DNA of 64,000 nucleotides from Tanypteryx hageni (Eukaryota; Arthropoda; Insecta; Odonata; Petaluridae). The translations under genes were made by a program, and so were the position numbers. Below are positions 25,125-37,244 of the stretch, in pieces. Each line of letters begins with the position of its first letter. Within the stretch, counting starts at the first letter, position 1. The notes beneath the pieces were generated by a model, which was given only the letters and a program-made list of their open reading frames with translations, was not told the origin of the DNA and searched no databases. The stretch lies in contig CM054116.1 in assembly GCA_028673005.1 (NCBI GenBank), forward strand, positions 135,709,681 to 135,773,680. Direction: 5' to 3'.

Positions 25125-25345
25125 CTTGCACTGAATCCCATGCCTTTCTTATGGGGTATTGAAATAGTACATTGGGGTTTAAAAGACCCCTTAATTATTA
25201 TATTTTTTGTGATTTTCGATTTTTCTTGTCGGTCGTGCTACTTCATCTACATACACACCACGTCAAATTTCAGATTACTAGCCCTTTTAGAAGTACCTAA
25301 GTGTTTTGCGTCAGTGAGTGAGTGAGGCACAAGTGGCTATATTAT
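25125..25345 (+). repeat. Dispersed repeat unit, copy 1
   Basis: Contains tttcttatggggtattgaaa, a run of a few dozen bases with T-rich sequence, caaatttcagattactag, and the gcgtcagtgagtgagtgagg end. Related copies lie at about 29200-29390 and 30285-30500, and an inverted one at about 21255-21430. It forms the right outer arm of the composite element. Confidence 0.5.
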
Positions 25346-26413
25346 TATAGATCCTAGGGGGCAAGCCCCATGCTCCCCACGCCCCCCCCCCCTCCCCTTT
25401 GCTCGCTGTTTCTTCGTTCCTACCATGTTCCTATTGGATTTAGATTAGTTTCAAGTGAATATATTTTGCATATGGGATTGATTGAATATGTGGGTATTTT
25501 ATACGGAATGTGCATTTGGTTTTTAATATCAAATTAACAAAAATGATACATTTAAATGAAATTTCAATTAACACTTCATTCTAAACTACATTTTTAATTA
25601 TTTGATTTTCAGCTGTGTTATCAATTCCAGTTATTTGTGTTTTCACACCCTGAAGTGACGTGATTTTAATGAATATATTTTTTAGGGATGTATGTTTGGT
25701 TTTAAATAACAAATTAAGAGAATTAGTTGAATAACTCGATGAAAAGAGAGCTGAATTTCCCGGAGATTAAAAATGGCTGAGAGCGTTAAAAAGAGAGAGA
25801 CAACCAGAAATAGGATTTTAGTAATATAGATAAAAAATATAAATAACATATATACTGCGGCCAATTTATTTGCATTTCATTCATATTTTCGGTCATTTCT
25901 GGCAAGTTTTAATCTTATTTTCGATCTTAAAGACTGCATATACGCTGAAATTACCGGGGAAAACAACACCCGTAACAATGGAATCTTAGCATTGAAAAGG
26001 TAAAAAGTTTACCAAAACTCGAATATAAATTAAAATATGAGCAAATTCGCTTGAGATTGAGCACCCAATGGTAAGGATAAGATTTCTCATTGGTTTTGGC
26101 TTGTTTTAACGTAAATGTTGTGTCCATAACTTAATTTCAATATATTTTAAAGACTAGAGTAATGAAAGCCTTCAAACCAAAAGGTGATTTTTACGTGTTA
26201 TCGTATGGGAAATGACATTCATCCTCTGGAGTCAAACCCGTGACCTCATTCAAAATTATTGTTAATCATGACGTAGAGATTTATTGACACTGAAATTCTG
26301 AGGGATTTCAGACTTCTAAGTTAATTTATAATCGAGCTATTCACCAAATTAGAGCGTTATGCATCATGGTGATCATTACGATTTTATTACACACACACAT
26401 ATATATATATATA

Positions 26414-26446
26414 CCAGCGTAATAGTCCGTCAAATATGAAGGGATT
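26414..26446 (-). mobile_element. Helitron-like 3' end (degenerate)
   Basis: On the minus strand a CCCTTC/GACGG imperfect hairpin is followed by ACTATTACG and then CTGG|T. This matches the CTRR terminus and 3' flanking T of Helitrons. The sequence is clearly related to the 29431 end. The corresponding 5' TC end was not located. Confidence 0.35.
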
Positions 26447-27875
26447 ATCGTAAAAGTAATCCAAATATGTATGATTTCGATATGAAATATCAGTAAGATA
26501 TGCTATGACCTGGTTTGGCTTTCACACACAATCAAATCAGTGTTTTTGGAAGTTATCTTTGTTTTTATTGTACTGTTTAAGTAATTATCAGTAGAGAGGT
26601 CAAATAATTATCCAAATATTTGCTGAGAATAAGAGGAAAATCGAAATAATGAGATAAAATGCATAAAGAAGTAGCTGAAATTTACTTGAAATATTTGAGC
26701 AAATTATAAGGTATTTAAAACGTATACAATTTAACTTAATAAATGAATTATTTTACTCTTATTAACTCGTAAAAATAGGATAAAATGTGAACGAACTATC
26801 AATTTACCATCAAAGGAAAAATGTGTAGTAACTTACTTACTATTAACTAAATACTTACATGAACTGCAATGAGTTTAACTATATTTTAAAATCAAACTTT
26901 TCTTTTAACTAGGTATATTAGTTTTAAAAATTTTCCAGAAATATCACTTTAGTAAAAGAAATTTAAATAAAAGTCAAAAAATGTTATTTTTTCAATCCTA
27001 TTTGAAATTCGGTACGAAATATATGCTGTATTATCAGTTACAGAAATCCATTGAAAATTACGTGACCTATATTTAGTTTTATGAATTCCCACCATTTGGC
27101 AATGGCGCATGATTCAATAGTATAACATTTTTATAATCAATTATAATTTATTAATGTTATTTTAGTACTGCAGCTCCTTTTAATCCTATACAAATGCTAC
27201 GTCCTCTTCCTCTTTCTCAGTTTCTGCTCATTCCCCTTCTCTTTTCCTTCCTCCCTCTAATTACTTAATAGATTGAGTAAATAAGTTATACCCACGTTAA
27301 AAGCCTGGCCCCTGTAAAAGCACTAAATTGGTGCATTTATTGAGGCCAAGAATAGAATTCAACAATTGGGGCAAGAGTGGTCCAATATAAACAAAATGCG
27401 TGAAAACGTGAAAAATCGTATTAAAACGTAATTTTTGGAGATTTACGAATGAGATTTATAGTCTTTTCTTCGCATAACTCATATAAGTTAAATACCTCAT
27501 CCTTGAAATATTTTAAAATGTAAACGAAAAAGGTCTGCATGTTAAGGAATGGCTTTTTGCTGATTCATATATGCGATGCTAATTTATAACTCCGGTTAAT
27601 AATAAGATGCACTGCAAAAAACTATGAAAATAACTATAAAAATAGTTAATTACCAAAACTTTCAATAGGAAGTTTACTTAAGGACGATCTCGAGGTTTAA
27701 CAATGATACGGTCGGCAAGACAACATATCTTTAAAATGCTTAAAATTTTCCAATTAATGTGGTTTAAACGTATAACTTGAGCGATTTCGAACCGAAGACA
27801 AAAGTCGAAGATAAGAATAAGAATCTATGGTTATTTTTCTTTAAAATGGTCTAAATCCGAAGATTGTAGGTCAAT

Positions 27876-27913
<38 letters not shown>

Positions 27914-29199
27914 CAAAGACAAAATTAATATTTATTTGTTAAACTTTGTGCTAGACAAAGTTTACATGGCCAAAACCATTTTAACTTTTTGGGATATAAT
28001 GTTATGTGAATTTTATATTTTCACCTTTTAGTGCATATAAAACGTTATTTCATTAAAACATATTTATAATTTTTTTTCTTAAATGTATATACTTTACTTA
28101 CTTTAAATACTGTGTTATTAAATAGTTTCGGTTGAACAAGCTGACCTAGATTTACTCTGATGAGCTTCGGTTATAAATATTATGCCAATCAACAAAAATA
28201 TGACTAAGCATTGATTGAATTGTTTACGAATCAAATCCAAACAGTATTAACAAAAAATTTGCTTTCTTATCCTCAAGTATAGGCAATCTTCATGCCTCAT
28301 CCCTAATGTTATGCAACCGTTTTGGCAAAATTGTTCGCAGCGCTCTCTTAGAACGCGACACATTACAAAAGAAGCTAATGGTTAGAAAAGATTATTGTTG
28401 TGAAAGCCAAAAGAGGAATGTCAAACTGATAATTCCCAACATTCATAATCCATGTCTTTATTTATGGCTATGGATTCCTGTTTTTCTGGCTAGCATACGA
28501 AATATCGTCCTGGAGTCCAGTTATCAAAGGTTCTCCGATAACCGTAATCATTAAAGTACTCTAGTTTTAAGATCCCAGTTCGATTCCAGGAGCTTTTCTT
28601 ACTCTCATTAGAATGGCGTGGGAATGAGTTCACCGTATTTTGGCTTTACATTTTAAAATTACTTGTTATCGTCGTAGCCACTCAGGACTCGGACTGAAAA
28701 TCGACCAAAAGAGCGCATTTTTATTTTGTCAATTTTTAAAGTCATCAAATCGACTCGTAAATTTGTTTGGAACGAGAAATTTTGACGTTTTTTGAGCTCA
28801 AAATCTTTCGCGCTCACAGCTTCCACCGAACACACCCAAATTTGACTGCGTTTTTAAATCTTTCCGAGTAAAAGGAGCACGAGATATGTCTTTTTCTTCG
28901 AAGCAACAGGGTTCGAGCCCAGGTGAAATTTTTCCTTCATCTTCGGGAATTGTGTTTTGAAGCAGTCATGGGACCCAGGGAGAGAACAAAAAAATATCTT
29001 CGTGACAACCGAGGTATACCCTAAATACGTTACAGCAGCGGTTTTCAAACTGTGATGCTCGGACCCCTGGTGGTCCGCGGAAATAATAATATCACCACTG
29101 CTATGATCCGCTAATTTATTTTATGACGTAACTAATAATAACGTCAAATATTATAGGTGTGAAAATTAAAAACGATTAGCCTCTGCACAGATTTCCATG

Positions 29200-29390
29200 A
29201 TTTTCTTATGAAGTATCGAAATGGAACGTTGGGGTAAAAAATACCCCAATAAAAATTAAAAAATTTGGAATTTTCGATATTTCCTGGTTGGTTGTACCTA
29301 ATGACCTATCGTCCTGCCGAATTTCAGGTTCGTGGCATATCTAGGTATTTAGGTATCTACCTTAGGTTTTATTTTATATATATATATATC
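29200..29390 (+). repeat. Dispersed repeat unit, copy 2
   Basis: Holds tttcttatgaagtatcgaaa, gggtaaaaaataccccaat and gaatttcaggttcgtggcat, in the same order as the units at 25125 and 30285. It ends in a TA run. Confidence 0.45.
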
Positions 29391-29430
29391 CTATCTCCTT
29401 TGCAAGAAGCAGCTATTTGCAATAGATAAA

Positions 29431-29462
29431 CTAGCGTAATTGCCCGTCAAATATGACGGGTA
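29431..29462 (-). mobile_element. Helitron-like 3' end with perfect hairpin
   Basis: Read on the minus strand, CCCGTC-ATATTT-GACGGG forms a perfect 6-bp stem. It is followed after 8 nt by CTAG and then T, the expected Helitron 3' structure (hairpin, CTRR, insertion before T). A related degenerate end lies at 26414. No Rep/helicase coding sequence is present, so this would be a non-autonomous copy. Confidence 0.4.
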
Positions 29463-29682
29463 TGCGTGAATTCTGTATTAAGTTACATTTGAAATAAATT
29501 AATGAAATCAACTTTTCTATGCGCTAAACAGTAAGCAATAAACAAAAAATCACATAACTGAATGTTCTAGAGAGTAAAAATAATTTTGGAAGAATGGAAA
29601 TTGTTTTTACAAAGAAATACATTTTGCTATGCAATTCTTATACGCCAAAAATTATTTTTAATCTATGTAACATTTAATTTTG

Positions 29683-29711
29683 TCTCTCTCTCTCTCTCTG
29701 TCCCTCTCTGT

Positions 29712-29780
<69 letters not shown>
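29683..29780 (+). repeat. (CT)n microsatellite
   Basis: About 98 bp of nearly pure CT with short tgtccctctctgtt interruptions at the start. It creates a long Ser-Leu frame that is not coding. Confidence 0.95.
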
Positions 29781-29784
<4 letters not shown>

Positions 29785-30284
29785 TTAAAGCATTCAAAGC
29801 ATGCATTCCTTACGCAATGAAAATAACATTAAATGAAGGAACAAAAGAAATAGCAATTAAGAGAAATCAAAGAAATCCGGGGAGAAGAACAATTATGCAC
29901 AGGAGCATCAGCGTAGCGTCATCGCTAATTATTTCATTGATTTGTAAAAGTAAATATGTAAACAACTTTATTAACCGTTGTTATGGGAGGCATATGTTGG
30001 TTTCAAATATGCTGAGGAATGGCACCAGTGTATGCAGGTAAATTCACAGAAATTACTAAATATCGTTCGTTGCCATGGTAGTTAGATTTTTGGATTGTCA
30101 AAAGCTGGAAAAATTATTCTTTTTTCGAGGTTAAATAGTTAAATTTTCGTTAATTCTGCCTGGATTCAAACTTTGTTTTTAAAATAAGAGACAGCATTTT
30201 TTTATATTTACAGCTGTGTGCGTTTCTTTTTCGTATCTTAATTTTAAGTAATTTAAAAAGGCATTTATAAAATGCCTTGCGCCG

Positions 30285-30500
30285 ATTTCCATACTTTTCT
30301 TATGGGAGATAGAAATGAATAAATGAACTCTCTTTTCACCCACTTAGAGATTTTTTAGAATTTTTTGCAGTTTTTCCTTTGATAGTCACCCAAAAGCTAA
30401 TACTTTGCAAAATTTCAGATTTCTGGCTAACCTGAAAGTAGAAGATCTTTTTGATGAGTCAGTCTGTGAGTCTGGACACTTCCTTTTATATATACAGATA
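30285..30500 (+). repeat. Dispersed repeat unit, copy 3
   Basis: Contains tttcttatgggagatagaaa, gcaaaatttcagatttctgg and gatgagtcagtctgtgagtc, then tatatata. It is the most diverged of the three direct copies. Confidence 0.4.
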
Positions 30501-31199
30501 TGCACTTATTATATTAATAACCAATTTCAAAGTTTGACCAAAAGAGGTAATGGGAAGAAAAAGAGGGGTAAATGAAATTGAAGCTAACAGCAACTTAAGC
30601 ATTTGAAGAAACATCCTACGGGCGCAAGGCTAGAGCGATTGTCTTATAAGAATCCCAATAATAGATATGCTGTGAACACATTTCAGTCCTTGTCACACTA
30701 ACTTTGTTACTTTTCCAGAAATGACGAAAATATGTCCTGAGTTCAGACCCTTTTACGTTATCGAGTAAAATATTTTCACTACCAGTAATCATATCATTTC
30801 TGTATCCGTATATCCATGCCAAACTATCAAATTCAGTTTTGGAATTGCAGTGAATTTACTTAAAAATCTAATTAATAGCTTGTATAAAATACTCACTATA
30901 AGATTGAATGAATTATAATATTAATATTTATCTTCCTATCAATTATTATTTCTCGTAGAACTGAATTAACGAATCACTTGTCATTGCTTAAGAGCTATTT
31001 TCGCTCCAGTCCATTGCCTTGGTCGAATAATTCTTCTCAGTATAATGCAATAATCGGACAAAGAGTAATTTAAAATGCATGACAAAAGGTCAAAGTTGTC
31101 CCTTAGAAATTAAAAAAAATTGACAAATATTTCGGATACCACTTTTTGACAGCAAAAAAGTGAGCATAATGCCCGGGCAGAAAAAAATTATATAAAAGT

Positions 31200-31660
31200 A
31201 AGCGGCTAACGTATCTCAAGCAAGTTTTGAGGGTGAGAATGCGCTAAAGAAGCGGTATGACGAAACGTGTAGAGAAAGAGAAGAGGGAGGAAGAAGTTTT
31301 CGGATATAGGCTTTCTCTCTCTCTTGGGTGTGGTAGGCGGAGGGGGCGGGGGGAATTTGGTGGTGATGATGCAAGAGAAGAGGGGTTGGTATGAGAGATC
31401 AATACGGCCTAAAGCCACCGGTCGGCGATTCCATCCGAGAAGGGGGCGCCACTCGGAGGGACAGTTCCCGCTCTTGCCGCAAGATGGGAAAGCCGATGGG
31501 AGCCACCATGCAGAGTGGATTCGCAAGAAACGCGCCAGGTCATGTCGTTCTCTTTGAAGGCCCGTCTTCTCAGCGCGCGCAATATCCTGAATGGTTTAGA
31601 GCCGCTTATTTGGGTCAATTTCATGTTGCGAATGAGATGATACTTTAATGCACTTAAATT
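31200..31660. other. GC-rich, CpG-bearing island inside the AT-rich intron
   Basis: About 450 bp with GGAGG runs, ggggcgccactcggagggac and cagcgcgcgcaatatcc, set in AT-rich intron. Plus-strand frames (31324-31557, 31391-31648) and a minus frame (31206-31526) cross it without recognisable motifs. It could be an alternative promoter or first exon, a nested gene fragment, or a regulatory CpG island. No splice-supported coding call is possible. Confidence 0.4.
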
Positions 31661-34600
31661 CGCGAATTCACTCGTACGTGGGCCAAGATCCTAAAGAACT
31701 TATTATAAAATAAACTTTTCCTGCAATTTTAAGTCAAACTTCTCCAATATTCTAATAAAAATATTTCTTTTTCGGAATGAGAAATGAGATAAAGGAGAAC
31801 GTCTGGAAACACTGATATTTTCAAACGATAAACTGCCGAAAGGAGGATAGAAGAAAAGATTTGATGAGTGGATCGCAGTCAGAATGGTTAGGTATGAGAA
31901 AAACGAGGAAAAATTAAATTTAGTGGGTTAATCTGTTAGAAAACGTTTATATGTATTAATATGAGATAATAGTGCTCGTATAATTTAATTGACAAAAAAT
32001 AAATTGCCTAATAATGAAATAATTTAATATTTTGTGACAATTAATTTATTTTGTTTATATTTCATGGGATATTAGATTAGGATATACAAAATAGAGTGTA
32101 TTTATAATAATGGGAGGGAGATAACCTGTTTGAAACAACTAGAGTTAATATGGGCATCCACTTATACTTTTTCAGGGAGATGGAGTTGCAAAACCTAGAA
32201 TTCACTTGAAGCTTATGCAGTGGTGCAGCTGCCTCCTAGATAAACTGCTCTACTCCAAAATATTCATTGATACTTATTATTCTTTTATTTAATTTTTTCT
32301 AATTTTATAATTTTTTAAGTATATATTTTATATATATTTACCAGATATTTAATCGAGGAGGGTAACTATCCCGCCTTGCTCTCCCCTGCAGAAGCCCATG
32401 CTTTCAATAATACAAAAAAGCTCTTCACACTATGTAGTTGTAACAGTGAATTGATTTTAAATATTGTATGGTAAATTAAGTTGTATGTATTAGGGCAACA
32501 AATAAGGAGTAAGAAAAATGAAATTTATTTGGTTTCACATATGTTTAGGCACCAATATATAAAGTGTGAGGAGAATAGAGACAGGGAAGAAAATAAAATG
32601 AATGGTTCTCTACATGGAAGAAAGTACTATTGGCAGACAGTATATGTCTCATTCTAAATTTTCATAACATTTTGTGCAGAAATCAAGGCGTTTCTTTTAT
32701 GGATTCTAAGACACATGCATGCTACCAATACAAACAGGAGTTGGGTAGTGGACAGATTCCATTGTTTGTAAATATATAGTTTTTTTCTCCTAACTGTTCT
32801 TTTTATCTAGAGTAAAATTTTTAAATGTTGCAGGTCTTTATTATTTTAGAGCCATTTAATCTTTTATTTGTTACATTTTCAGCATTTTGTGCCTATTTTA
32901 TCATTAACAAAATCGTATTCTACTGAAACAGCCATCATGATGACTATAAAAAATGAAAAAGGTTCTAATTCACCCTTGGGTAGTACCCCATCACACTAAT
33001 GACAGCTAATAAGAAAATGAGCACTTATATGCGATTTAACCAGGAAGGTCAATTTAGTATGAGAGAATTAAGATAGAAAGGTTAGCACAGCATCTAGGAA
33101 GTGGTATTAAGCAATTATGTCTATGGAGGAGTTTTCCAAGAACACCTCTAAATCTACAACTATCTCCATGAGTGACATTAGACCTAATTTATCAAACTAT
33201 TCTTAGCAATCCTAATTTAATGATTTGGTTTATAATCTTTAAATAAATGAGAAGTATGAGATTTTTTATTTTAATAATGAATGTAATTAATTTCTAGATG
33301 TCATTAGAGAAAACTGTAAATCCATTGGGGTTGAACAGAAAGCTGTAATTTTAATTTATACATGTGGTCATATGCAGATTCTGATATAACTGTACTGTAC
33401 CATTTTCTCGGATCACTAAATATTATTCCTATTATTGCACAGCTCCTTTTAGCACCAGCTTAATATTTTCTAATTATTAATCAAAAACAAATAAGAAAAG
33501 GAGCCAATCAAAGATTACTGGCCAATGAAAATTCTTTAGTTGTACATATGTTTTTGAGAAGGGACTTAATGTATTTTTCTGATGACGATTAAATAGAATA
33601 TTAATATTTATGGGCTTATTAGTAGAATTTTATATAAATTATTGTACTTAGACCCTTTTTAACTCTGTAATGTATTTAATTCTGTTGTTAATTAATTTAA
33701 TTACCATCTTCCTGAGGATGTAAAAGAATTTAAAGAATTTCCTATAAGTGAATAGTAGTACTGTTGTATCAGGAATAATCATCAATTCTCAAATCATTTT
33801 TAATCACTTGCAGAGATGATAAAGAAGAATTTGCCAATAGAATCCTATTATTTTAAATGTTTCATGCTGAGATTCTAGCAATGTTGAAAAAAGATAACTA
33901 CATTGATTAAATTAAAATTCCTGTTTAAATCATTCAATACATTAAGAGCAACATTTAATATATGGATTTACCTGTAATTTATCGCTCAGGATGATGCTAT
34001 GCCATTTTTTATACAGATTCTTTGGGGCTCTAATTATAACATGTCCTTAGTGATTTTTCTAACTGTAAATGAAGATGGTTTGAAGAATATCTATTGAAAA
34101 TATTTTTGGTATGGTGTGGGGCAGATTATTTTAAGTGAAACATTTGACATTTTTGGCACTTTTTCATCTTGGAGATAATGAATGTATTCTAGCAAATCCA
34201 ATAGAATGACTCAAAATATGAAATATGTACTTTAATATTTTGTTTCATTTTTCCTCAGTTTTTCTCAGTAGATATTAACTGAATTAATATAGGAATAAAA
34301 ATAACTGAATTACAACTGTGCACTTAAAAATTCTGGCCTGGGTCTTCATCTTCAATTTATTTCAAAATCATCGAACTCTAATAGCCACTCCACACGCCCT
34401 TAAAACCTAGTTTTTAAATTTGTAAGTTGAAAAAATTACAATGTATCTTTTAAGTTAGTTTTATATTATCATTTTCAAGGCTACAAAATAGTGGGGGAAC
34501 TGAAAAGTTCAAAGTTAAAAGTTCAAAGGTTCTTGAACAAACTAAACAGTGAATAAAAATATTACTATGTCTGGGTCATGCCTGTATTTTATTTTAACAG

Positions 34601-36968
34601 TCAGATAAACTTGCAAAGTTTTTAAATAAGTGAGGGAAAGATTTCAGAGCAAATTACATGAGGCGCTTTATTCACAGACTTCTATCTTTCCGTTGGAGTG
34701 AAGAATTGCAGAATCGATGGTTGCCCATACACTTCTGAGTGATTTTTCTGATTACTCTCCAGAATACCCACCAAATATCTATCATATGTAGTCCTAATGT
34801 TTACCTGTATATCCTGGAATTTTGGTGCTTGTAATTTACGTCATCGTGGAGTACACATGTGAGACAGATAGATGAACTGAACACGCGATTTTTTAATGTT
34901 AAAGCGCTAAAATGTATCGATGCATTTTATCATGAGTTCATTCTGGCACATGGAGCTCATACAAATAAAACTCAATACCTACATCAGCTAAACAGCATAC
35001 TTAGTCATCATAATCTATAGGCTCCAGATCCAACAAAATCTGGAAATGACAGGCAAATTCAGTTTAGCGCATTTTTGGTATAGCATGGTTGGCATCTCGG
35101 GATTAAAATTTTAGTTTTTAAAAAATTTTAAAGTAAAGCTCTTATGAATGCTACAGTCCTTTGTTATGGTCCCAACATTTTTCTCACCTTTATTCGTACT
35201 TCTCTGTTCTGTTCTCTGTTCAATGATAGCCATTCCACTCTAATTAAAGACAAATTTGCTGTTATTTATACATTTATTAGCTTTATTTATATTTCACTCG
35301 TTCACTTCTACTATGTTTTTTACATAGGTAATTCCACATTCTTTTGCAGTGATGCTGATGTTGGAAGTTGCAAGATAAAAATGGTAAAATTTCTGAAGAG
35401 TAAAAATCAACTGGGTTAAGTGCTATGTTATAAACTGTTATTTTAGCGAGAATTCGGATAGCTCACAGATGTCTCAAAATGCCTCTCTTGCACTAAGCGA
35501 GGCATTCCTGTAGTAAAAATTTGTTTATGCACTTGATGTGCTCTCATACAAATTAGCTGTGATTCCTGGATAAATTTCGAATAGGCTTGCTATGGCTTTC
35601 CTGAAATGTTCAATATTGTACTTGGTTGGCCACTTCCCCACCAATCCAAAACACATCAGGTTTCCAGAAATATATTAAGTCATGCTATGATGCTATTTCA
35701 TGACAACTGGGCTGTGAGGAAATGTATGCAGAAATTTCTCAGCCCTTGGACACCCTTTCTCTTTTTTCTCATAAAAAAATCAACCCAGATATCCTTCTTA
35801 TGAAGAGTCATAATTTCCAATTCTATTTTCATCACGTCATTCCTATGGTGGCAAATTCTGGATATGATATGATAAAATTTTGATAATTGTCTACCTATAA
35901 AAGCAATCCAAGTCTATTTGCCTTGCGTAGTTTAATTCATCATATATTTTGTTCAAGGGGCTGGTCCCATTGACTTGTGCCAATTGGCTTTTGTTCGATA
36001 AATTAATTCCTAAACAATCAAGTGGTTGGGTAAACAGGTGAGCATTTCAGGCACAAATAGATTGACCACAATGGTAAATAGAAATTGCTGATTTTAATCA
36101 CTTAATCACCACATGAGTTAGATATTTGTAGCTGGAATGGTTATCTGATTAAAACATTTTAAAGTCTATTTTTTTAAGATAGCATCTGTTTAAAATCTGA
36201 ATGAGAGTAAAGTCATTCATTAAAAGCAACCAGACAGATACTATACTAATAGAATTTTTACAGGAATTTTACTTGCTGAAAGTCAGGCCTGATTATTATG
36301 GCCTAGGCATTATTGGCGCTGTACCTAGGTCCTACGAAAAAAGAGGCTTATGAAAAGTTCAAACAAAAGAAATATGTAAATGTTTTTTTTATGTATCTAC
36401 AATTGGGCAAAATATCATATCTTTCTTTACTTTTAATAGAATGTAAATTAATCAGCTGATGAAATTATTTAAAAATTTAATAACAAAAATGTACAAAACC
36501 TTTGTTGCAAACACAATATTAATAATGTATTTTTCCAAAAAGAAAAACCTAATTTTAGAATAGGTAAATGTTTTTGAGAAATCAATAATAATTTCCTCCA
36601 TATAATTTCCCAATTAAGCATCATCCTGTGCATACCTACATACACATATAAAAGTTAAAAGGCCTATGGGCCTTAGTGCCTACGAAGCCCTTTGTCCAAC
36701 TCTGGATGAAAGTTAGATAAATGTTCCTAGCTTGTAATAAACATGCATGCTATAATAATCAAATTGTGAATAAAATAACAAACTAGTTTGCTATATGTTT
36801 TGATGAATTTACATTAGCTATATATTTGTTGCACATTAATTGTAATATTTTATTGTTTAGATATTCTTTTAATCAATAATTATGATAAGTTCAAATACAC
36901 TTGTTTTTTAGGAAGACTAGAATTTGATCTAAATAAACTAATATTTTATTGAGGAGGAGTTACTGAAG

Positions 36969-36970
<2 letters not shown>
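31661..36970. other. AT-rich intronic sequence, nothing coding recognised
   Basis: About 5.3 kb with no strong repeat, ORF or motif. Short frames (35144-35419, 35606-35803) have no family resemblance. This is the longest stretch of the intron free of obvious transposon structure. Confidence 0.4.

Positions 36971-37024
<54 letters not shown>
36971..37024. repeat. (TA)n microsatellite at the Penelope 5' end
   Basis: A pure TA run of about 54 bp abutting the truncated terminal repeat of the Penelope-like element. Penelope-like elements often sit in or beside such repeats. Confidence 0.9.
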
Positions 37025-37026
<2 letters not shown>

Positions 37027-37244
37027 GTGTGTTTTACGTGTCTCTTCGACGCCCCCAGCAGCCTGCTAGCTTGGTCCTCAACTTGGTGAGTGTCCGCTGG
37101 GCTTCCCTCAACACCTTGTTGCCACCCTCATCACTACCTTTTCTTTTCCTTTAGTTAATATATATACCGTCCTTTTTTCTCCTTTTTTTCTATATCTTTA
37201 CGTTTCTTTCCTGTCGTCTTTTCCTCTTATCTTTCTCTTCCACC

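Larger units (their letters stand above)
21255..25335. mobile_element. Composite DNA transposon with inverted arms and Tigger-like core
   Basis: The outer arms (about 21255-21838 and 24600-25335) are reverse complements. Both contain the gaattagagttgaacttc end, followed by ataactcgaatct, and the taatgattttaatggga region; the right arm carries an extra AT-rich insert near 24810-24950. Inside the arms the same acttctataactcgaatctc motif recurs at about 21851 and, inverted, at 24546-24570, as expected for a pogo/Tigger terminal repeat. The core holds transposase remnants at 22681-23511. Confidence 0.55.
19000..27885. mobile_element. Nested palindromic transposon cluster (outer repeat pair)
   Basis: Sequence at about 19010-19195 (gacctacaatcttcggattt, then aaatcgctcaagttatac) reappears inverted at about 27700-27880. 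These outer arms enclose two further inverted-repeat structures: the 19328-21032 foldback and the 21255-25335 arms with a Tigger-like core. The simplest reading is an old foldback element into which later elements inserted. No transposase for the outer arms was found. Confidence 0.45.

Noticed and set aside
28569..28930. tRNA-like B-box motifs (cagttcgattcc near 28569 and gggttcgagcccagg near 28913)
   Set aside because: No correctly spaced A box and no cloverleaf could be built; at most traces of tRNA-derived SINEs.
29586..30041. 151-codon frame with a long Ser-Leu stretch
   Set aside because: The centre is the (CT)n microsatellite and the flanks show no family motif.
35606..35803. Frame with HDNWAVRKCMQKFLS, considered as a transposase fragment
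   Set aside because: No supporting motif before or after it; the resemblance is too short to name a family.
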